A program made the position numbers and the translations under genes. The notes under the pieces were generated by a model. It was not told where the DNA came from, made no database searches, and saw only the letters and a program-made list of their open reading frames with translations. This document shows positions 56,276 to 64,000 of a DNA stretch of 64,000 nt, piece by piece. Position 1 is the first letter of the stretch; every line of letters starts with the position of its first letter. The stretch covers positions 253,819,206 to 253,883,205 of the forward strand of contig CAKMRJ010005634.1 in assembly GCA_928212115.1 (NCBI GenBank), in the 5' to 3' direction. The DNA is from Lactuca virosa. Lineage: Eukaryota > Streptophyta > Magnoliopsida > Asterales > Asteraceae.

Positions 56276-57585
56276 AGTGAGTTTGTCGTAATTAACTCGT
56301 TTGTTATAGTATTGTTCGTTCTTGTTCAATTATTTATCAAAATTACATAAAAGGCCCACTTTTTGTAAAAATACATTTTTGGTCCTTACAACCGAAAATT
56401 TTCATTTAAGGCACATTTTGGGTAAAAATGACACTTTAGGTCCCTTAAGACCAAAATTTTATATTTTAGGGCTTGTTTTAAACGAAATAGCATTTCTAGC
56501 CCTCTTTTGTTAGAATTAACACTTTTGGCCCAATTTTTATGAAAATTGACATTTTCGGCCCAAGTTTAAATAAATTTGCATTTTCAGCCCTTTTAACCAA
56601 AAATTTACATTTTTGGCTCAATTTTTGTCTAAAATGACAATTTAAATCATAAAAGCCAAAAATTTATCATTTTAGCCCATAAAACCGTGAAGGCCCAAAT
56701 TGAGGCCCATTTTTGTGAAAGTCTACACTTTTGGCCCTTTTAAAACCATGAATATCATAAAGACCCCTTTTTGTTTAAAGATGACTCTTTTAGTCCTCTT
56801 AAAACCGTGAGTTGAGAAAAGATCCTCACTTTTGTTTACTTTGTCAATTTTTGGCCCATTTCACGATTTTTCTTAGTTTCAAACATCCTTGAAATGATTT
56901 AATCCTTTCATTTTCATATGATATTGCATCTAGTAGTTTGTTTCACAAATACCATCATGTGTTAGCATAATCCTTTCATTTTCGAAGATTTCAACACATA
57001 ATCACCACATAAATCATGAAAAACACACATATACATGCATATACACATAGATCTACACAAAGAAACTTGTATTCTCCCCCAAAACCAAGTAAAAACCGAA
57101 AATAGGGGTATGAACTCACTTTGGGGTGTTGGATTCGGTTTTGATGAAGAGTTGAAGGGATTTCGGCCTATATGCTTCCTTAAGATGAGTTTTTGAGATT
57201 ACGAAGTTCTAAGATCATAAATCACGAAATGGAGTGTTAAAAGAAGTAAGTTTAACATATAGATGAAGTTAAACGTTTTAGATGGAAGTAGCTTACCAAA
57301 ATGAGTGGATTTTTGGTGGAGTATCCTTGGATTTACACACAAACACACAAGATTCTTGGAAGGGAATGAAAGGTTTCTTGAGGGTTATTAGAGGAGTTTA
57401 GAAATGAAAGTGAAGTTAGGGATGAATAGAGAGGAGGCCGAGATTAAGAAGAGAGAAGGAGAGAGGTGATTAATTTGGTAAATACATGATGGATTAGTCT
57501 CAATTTCCTAGATGTTTAGTGGTTATTGCATGGATTACCACCATGCAATAAGGAGGTGTCACCTTATACTCTCATCATTTCTTTT

Positions 57586-57685
<100 letters not shown>

Positions 57686-58238
57686 AGAATGAGAAAGCAT
57701 AAAAAAAATGTGTGGGCTAGTTTTTATAATACTCGAAATTATAAGGCCCAATATGAAAGTTTTCGGCCCATTGGGCCCATATGAGGGTTTACGGCTCAAA
57801 ATGATAAAGAAATTGGGTTTTCGGCCCAATGAAGCCCAAGAAGATTGTTTACGGCCCAAATAAGGCTCATGAAAACAAAGTGAGTCATTTTAGGCCCAAT
57901 GTGGCCCAAAAAGCTATGGTTTAATGAATGTAGGTCCAATTAGAGACCAATTGTGGTTCCTTGACCCAAAATAACAAAATTGAGAGTTTACTGGCCCATT
58001 AGGCCCAATAAGAGGATCCTGGTCCATTCTGAGTTTGAACCGTGACATTAGGGTTACAAACCCACAATGAAGTGTATGAACTGTATATGTTTAGGTTTTG
58101 GACTTCACGAGTGAGTTTCGATTCAAATAGTTGTTTTTGGAATGAACATTTGCACATAACATCAACTTAGATTACAAGTTACACAAGAGTTGATTACATG
58201 TAGACAGAATTTCCTAGCCAGAAATGCTAGTTGTGACA

Positions 58239-59181
58239 CTTCTCTTCCTTCAACTCCACTTTTGTTCCTTTTCCCGATGAAGTGTTACCCTTGAATTCAT
58301 TGTTACTTTTTTATTTCGGATTGAAAGGATTCTTGAAGAACTTTTTCACTTTATTGTTCGAATAGAACGACACAGCCTCATCCTCTGAATTCATCGTAAA
58401 TCCTTCATCTTCAGAACCAACATGTTCAACAGCTTCGATCTCAGAGTCTTTTGTTGAAACCTTCGACATCAAGGCCAGAGGACCTCCTAGACTCATATTC
58501 CCTTGCTCATCAATTTTACTAATTTCGCTCTCGTGAGCTTTAAGCACATTATACAAGTCTCCCAATGAATATCCATCAGAGCTTTGCTGAGTTTTTATCA
58601 TAAGACTGATCTTCCTCCACTACTTTCTCAATCCCATAAGGAATGTAAGATTGTATTCAAGAGTTGAGAGTGTAACTCCATAACGGTTTCACTTGAATAT
58701 CAATTCATTCAAGCGATTTTAGTAGAGTTCGATGGTTTCACTTTCCTTCAACTTGAATTCGCCTAGTTCAAGTAAACATTGCTTCAATGAGCTCTTCTTC
58801 GTTTTCTCACTTCCCTAATACTTTTTTTTTCAAAGTATGTGAAATCTCTTTTGCAGATTTGCATCCTTGAACAAAGTTGTAAACAATCGGTGGAAGAGCA
58901 CCGCGAAGTTCACGAAGACACTTTTTGTCATCAACTTTTTGTTTATCAACTTGTAAGGCAACATCGGTAGAAGAAACAGCTGTTCCTACTTGTTCTAGCC
59001 CTCCTGGACAGTAATTTCCTATATTAACACAACGCCAGAGATCTTCATCGATCCCGTTAAGATAGTCTTCTATGCCATCCGCCCATTGTTAGTACTATTC
59101 TGGGATAAGGAATGAAATCTTAGTGGAAGATTCAAGCAGATGAGAAAAGCTATACACAGTATTCAAGTTGAAATTCTCCAT
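58239..59181 (-). pseudogene. Copia A gag, N-terminal part
   Basis: ATG at 59181 (MENFNLNTVYSFSHLLESST) matches the gag start at 16887. Stops and a frameshift follow. 58601-58311 includes AHESEISKIDE, MSLGGPLALMSKVS and NKVKKFFKNPFNPK, close to the 16265-16020 region. It is cut before the zinc knuckle by the end of Gypsy D (58238). Confidence 0.82.
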
Positions 59182-59411
59182 TTTTGTACGCATTAAAATG
59201 ACGATGAAATTAAGAAAAGGAGATCTAACAGATGAATTTATTAGAAAATGTTTAGAAAACACTCGATCTATCAAACGATTGTAGAATCGTAACAAATCAA
59301 TCAAATAGAACTAGTTTTCTTAATCAAAAGTGCGGAATCTTTTGAATTAGAAAGAGTGATTCAATAACTTTTGAAAAAGATGAGAAAACCAGAAATGACT
59401 GAATTTATCTT

Positions 59412-59423
59412 GCTCTGATACAA
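59412..59423 (-). other. Primer-binding site of Copia A
   Basis: TTTGTATCAGAGC-type sequence on the minus strand, a slightly mutated initiator Met-tRNA complement, two bases from the LTR. 59182-59411 is the non-coding leader. Confidence 0.75.
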
Positions 59424-59425
59424 AA

Positions 59426-59622
59426 TGCAGTGTGTTTGAATCAAGTATTATGAACAAAATCATGAACAGAAAGCGTTAAGAACACATATGTAAATAAATT
59501 ATGTATGGCTTGTTGATTTCGTCTGAACAAGTATACAAGAACACAAGAGAGTAAAGAACAAAATGCTCAAAAACTACTCTCAACTCCTATACTTACCCTC
59601 TTTATAGGGTGATACAGACGAT
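59426..59622 (-). repeat. Copia A 5' LTR, truncated
   Basis: Starts TGCAGTGTG and follows the 3' LTR at 175 (GAATCAAGT, GTTAAGAAC, CTTACCC..TTTATAGGG, ATACAGACG). It is broken at 59623 by another LTR. The remainder is not seen before the window end. Confidence 0.8.
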
Positions 59623-59974
59623 GTGACATCCCCAAATTGACGGTCATTTAAAAAATTTTATTTATGATTATTTGAAAATCAGAGTATTCATTTTAAAGAA
59701 TAATATTACAGAATTTTCTCCCAGAAAACATGGTAAATATTTTATCAAAGCATTTCAGAATAAATGTATCTTGTTTATATTAAAACTTTGGGATGTCATC
59801 GTCAATACAGAAGCATAAGCATAATCAGACCTTACATTCATTTATACTAGTGATTTACATCTCCTTTAATCTCTCAGTGTAATGTATCTTCGTATCAACA
59901 CCTGTGATATAAATAAACTGAGTGGGTCAGGTTGGGAAACTTGGTGAGTACATATGAATTTCAATCCCACAATG

Positions 59975-60040
<66 letters not shown>

Positions 60041-60041
60041 T
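59975..60041. repeat. (TA)n(TG)n microsatellite in LTR H
   Basis: About 23 TA units followed by 9-10 TG units. Confidence 0.95.
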
Positions 60042-60127
60042 TTAGAACTCACAATATATATAATTACACCTCATTTAAGCAATTTTACCCCACCCCGTCG
60101 ATCCTCACAACGACACGACCTAGACTA

Positions 60128-60355
60128 ATCGGATCAATAAATATGCCCATTCCATACTCTCGGACTAGAGACAATTGACTATGTCTAATCCATGCTCCCG
60201 GATAAATGAAAATTAACTATGTCCTCTCCATACCCTCGGACTAAGGACGAATGACTATGTCTAATCCATGCTCTCGGATTAATGACTATGCCCTCTCCAT
60301 AATCCTGGACTAAGGACGAATGACTATGTCTAATCCATGCACTTGGATCAATGAC
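60128..60355. repeat. Minisatellite of about 38 bp in LTR H
   Basis: Six units alternating between CTAATCCATGCTCTCGGAT and CTCTCCATACCCTCGGACTA types joined by GACGAATGACTATG. One unit is shortened. Confidence 0.85.
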
Positions 60356-61085
60356 ATATTTTAAAGTTCTACTCTCCATATATATCTCACTCGCATTTAT
60401 AAGAAAATAATACCCAATATTCATCTTAATTAATTTATGTTTACTCTATATCCTAAATCATCATATATTGTCAGATATGCTCTAAACACGTATTTCAGGC
60501 AATATCAAATATTTCACACGTAAAAATATATTTAATACTTTAATTAATGCTTGTATTAAAATTATGTTCATGAAAGGGACTATGCACCCACTTGTTAAGG
60601 TGATGATTCCAAACTCGGGCAGTGCTTCGCTACTAACAATTCTAGTTTCCTTCAACGAAACCTAGTATCATTGCCTCTAGATTTTAGTCTAATATTTATC
60701 GTGAATATTTACGAGAGATATTGTTTTATAAGTGTTAAACAATACTTTTCAACTACTATGTACAGACAGGGGGCCAGACATGAAACATCGGAGGGCAGGA
60801 CCATTTTGGCATTATATCACTTCTGAAATCCAACTACCCTATGTGGCCCTTCAAACAAGATTTCCCGTTCCACGAGTAGTTATAAGATATTACAATAACA
60901 CTTTGTATATTATATTTTATAATATATTTATTTTTTATATGTTCATAATAACGATATTGTACTTAAACATAAGTTATACTTGAAGTAGGGTAAGCATACC
61001 TCACTTACCGGGAGGTTTGGCTAGGAACCGGGATCTGCGGAGGCAGGACTTCCGAGCCAAAAAGCTCTTTTTTTTCGGAGCCTTC

Positions 61086-64000
61086 GCGTCACACCCCGCT
61101 AAAGCGAAAATACGGGGCGTGGCAGTACAAAGGGTCTCATAGCAAAACTTAAAAGACAACACCAACCATAGTATTAAAAATCATTACAAATTTACAATGA
61201 GTTTGAACAACTTTTTAAAAGAGATTACAATGTATTTAAAAGTCAACACATGCAAATGCTCCTACAAGTGTTGTGTCTCTACGTGCCTCTTACTAGATGA
61301 TTCCTGAAAAAGCATGTAAAACGAGCGTCAACTATAAACATAGTTGGTGAGTACTCACATATTTAAAAATAATATTGGTTTCATAAATCGAAATAAAAAT
61401 TTTTGATAAAAGTTTCCACGAATAAAAATATATTGCCAAAATAAGTAAATAAGTTTGCATAAACAAAGTTCGTTGTCATCATGAGAGATAAAGTATGTTG
61501 CCCAAATGAGATGCAACGTTCATATTCTCATGGGAAATAAAGTTCGTTACTAAAACGAGTAAACAAGTTTTGTTGCTAAAGTGTGTATATAAGTTTCGTT
61601 ACTAAAATACGATATAAGATTCGTATATGCATCAAGTTTCCATTCATGAGTTCACAACCCAAGCCTAATGATCGTTCCTGCCCTATTCCATCATACCCTT
61701 GGTTCCCATGATGTCAGTTCATGGAAATATGCACTCGTGGTTCCGGGCGAGTGGGGGCTGTCGACCCCAAATAGCGCTATCCATAAGACTATCGGCTCGA
61801 ATATGAGTTAATAGGTTGTATCGGTTCTCCGGGGACTTAACATACAAGTTCATATCACCAAATTCATAGTACAAGTTCATAATAAAAGGTTCATACAACA
61901 AAGTTCACATCATGAAGTTCATAACACAAGCTCATAAAATAATGTTCATAGAAATTGTAGCATGTTTTCATCCCCAAAAGATTAAAACATAAAATAGGGG
62001 CTGTGAATACTCACAATATGCAAAATATAGCAACCAAGTTTATACGAGTCAAATAAATACAATGAACATAGATGGTTTAAGACATGCTTTCCCACCCCCA
62101 AAACATTTAAAAGAAACCGAAAATAGGGAAGTCGTGAATACTCACAATGCGTTGAGATGATGCTATTGGTGCCTTCTACTACGTTCTACTCGTACCACTA
62201 CCCGATTCCTACAATAATGGTATACTCTAGTGAGTCTCTAATCGAAATCTAACACTAGTATACTTACTGTTACAATAAAATTATGCCAATATTGTGTCTA
62301 AATTTAATATTGATAAGTTACAAACATTTTTCTATGAAGTTTAGATTTCTACAAATCAATTTGTTGTATAACAAATTCAAGTGGACTTTCCCATTATTGT
62401 AATGTTTAAACTTAACATTTTAGGAGGTGTTCCAATGATTAAATATTTAAAAACCAAGTCAATTTAGTTCCAACAATTCCAAAACTTTTCATTTCAGTTT
62501 TAATTGAAGTCAAAGACCTTAAGATAAATTTTCTTGAATTTTTGATTTGTCTAACTATTTTTCACCATTTAATTCCTTGAATAATCATAAAATCATGGGA
62601 AAATAGTAAATTATCATGAAAAGTTCTTATAACTTTTGTGTAACTGTTTTACAGTGTACATAATCTGGGAAAGATATTAATATGTGTTTTCAAAAAAGTT
62701 TAACACAATTTTTTTCTGATTTTTGTGTAGTTATTCTATAAAAATAGAAATAAATAGATAACAGTTTCAAAAATTCACAAAACCTTTTTTACAAATGTTA
62801 TTACACATACTTAAGGTGGGAAAAATATAAAAATGGATTTGTAAACTGTTTAACCCAATTTTATGATTTTTGTACATTTAAGTGTATTAGATCTTGGGAA
62901 AATAGAAGAAAAATAGCATACAGAAGATTAAAATTATCAAAATTTGTATGTATCATCCTAACATATTATAAGAGTTTCTGGTATATTTTCATGAATTTTG
63001 GATAAGTAAAACTATTTTTCCTGTTTTTAGTCCATTATAAACGCGAAAATTCAAGAAAAATAGATATACATTTTGACAAACTCCCAAATCATTTTTCTGA
63101 GTCTTAAATATAAGGTAAAAGCTGCGAAAAATAAGAAATAATATTTTCACATTCCCTAAAGTGGTTTTATGATTTATTGGAACCTAAAAAAAGAAAATTA
63201 AAAAGCATACTAAACAGTAACAAAAATCGATGAAACTTCATGAGAGATGTTTATTAACTTAAAGAGTCATCCAAAAATATTTCCTGTATTTATTTACAAG
63301 TGTAAGTATTTTATATGCTTTAACACTCTATTTTCTTATTATTTTCATGTAAAAATAAAGAAAATATATATTGAGCTGAAAATTTCCAGAATGCATCTTC
63401 AAACAATTTAATAACAATGAAAAATTGTTTTCTTATTTTTGATGTCGAACAACATGCCTAAAGGCTCAAACAAGTATAGAGAAAACTTGATTCTTGTGAT
63501 TTTGGTAAAGATTATTGATGTTACTTTGAGAATTTTTGCAACATGTTCCAAAGACTTTTTAATCAATATCTTTTTATAACTCTTAATACATGATGTTAAG
63601 TGTTCAAATAAGTTGTTCCTAGATTTCTAGTGAGGAATAAGACCTTTGAACATTCAATACAAAACTAGTATTCACAAAAAGGTGCTGATTGAGCAACGTT
63701 GTTGTAAAAATTGTTAAAAATCGAAATATTAGAATTTACCAGTGAGGTCAGATGGGTTTGAAAGCTAACTCACAATATTAAATTTCAGAAAAATAATCTC
63801 GAATTTTGGTTAAGAAATGAGTGAGATATGACAGTTCAAATTAAGGCAAAGAAATCTGGCAGATTGCATGCATGATGATTGGTTAGAAAAGTGGGTTTTC
63901 ATCATTTGTTTGAGTAAATCTTTTGGAAATATTTTATGAAATCATGATCCATGCATGTTATGGTCATGTTTCCAGAGATCAAAAGATTGAAACTTATAAA
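61086..64000 (-). mobile_element. LTR I: divergent Tekay-like LTR running off the window
   Basis: Begins (T/C)GTCACACCCCGCTAAAGC and has GTTGGTGAGTACTCAC, GGGGGCTGTCGACCCCAAAT and GTGAATACTCACAATGCG blocks at positions like those in the other Tekay-type LTRs. The last 1.8 kb is AT-rich with no reading frame of note. The end and any internal region lie outside. Confidence 0.5.

Larger units (their letters stand above)
59623..61085 (-). mobile_element. LTR H: Gypsy-type LTR, truncated by LTR I
   Basis: Begins TGTGACATCCCC, as plant Gypsy LTRs often do, and has GGTGAGTACATATGAA, a block type common to the Tekay-like LTRs in the window. No coding sequence and no internal region. The minus orientation is inferred from the TGTGACATCCCC end being on the left. 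It stops where LTR I begins. Confidence 0.5.

Noticed and set aside
59954..60178. Reading frame across the TA/TG repeat in LTR H
   Set aside because: Same artefact of dinucleotide repeats, with no conserved protein content.
61086..64000. Host intergenic DNA at the right end
   Set aside because: It begins with a Gypsy-type LTR end and carries the block pattern of the other Tekay-like LTRs, so an LTR running off the window is more likely, at moderate confidence.

Overview
This window is a plant nuclear repeat region, with no rRNA, tRNA, CRISPR or recognisable host gene. Nearly every base belongs to LTR retrotransposons nested inside one another. The AT-rich composition, the initiator-Met tRNA primer sites, Tekay-type Gypsy elements with a chromodomain, and Copia elements with a long extra ORF after pol (SIRE/Maximus-like) indicate a eudicot. 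The extra ORF resembles what I remember from Asteraceae Copia elements, so a daisy-family plant is my best guess (inference, not tested).

Layout from outside in. Copia A lies on the minus strand: 3' LTR at 175-530, ORF3 split between 694-1831 and 17419-20025, gag start at 58239-59181, and a truncated 5' LTR at 59426-59622. It has been hit three times. (i) Composite Copia B (1832-17418, duplicated target CACTT) sits in its ORF3. B has 282-bp LTRs of one family outside, and inside it a gag-pol-ORF3 unit plus one LTR of the A-type family, joined exactly at the primer-binding sites. (ii) Tekay Gypsy D (21886-58238, minus strand) sits where A's pol should be. (iii) Further Gypsy-type LTRs H (59623-61085) and I (61086 to the window end) cut A's 5' LTR.

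Inside D's pol lies Copia E (26341-53181, target CTCAT/CTCAC), whose 5' half has been inverted in place. Inside E's reverse transcriptase lies Tekay Gypsy F (32985-46665, target GTACC, plus strand). Inside F's integrase lies solo LTR G (40684-42931, target TTCTG). The nest A > D > E > F > G is five levels deep, and four of the insertions can be checked by target-site duplications and by reading frames that resume on the far side.

None of the elements has an intact set of proteins. Stops (many consistent with CGA to TGA), frameshifts and deletions break all of them. The most interesting signal is in the Copia ORF3. In the three copies where the start is visible, a TATA box lies 104-109 nt upstream of an ATG in near-ideal plant context, with a CCCTAA/AAACCCT-type leader in between. 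This suggests that the extra gene has its own internal promoter. Other unusual signals are palindromic hexamers specific to each Copia family (TTCGAA in the A type, TCCGGA in E), palindromic GGCC arrays in Gypsy U3 regions, and an LTR carrying many GGCCCA motifs.
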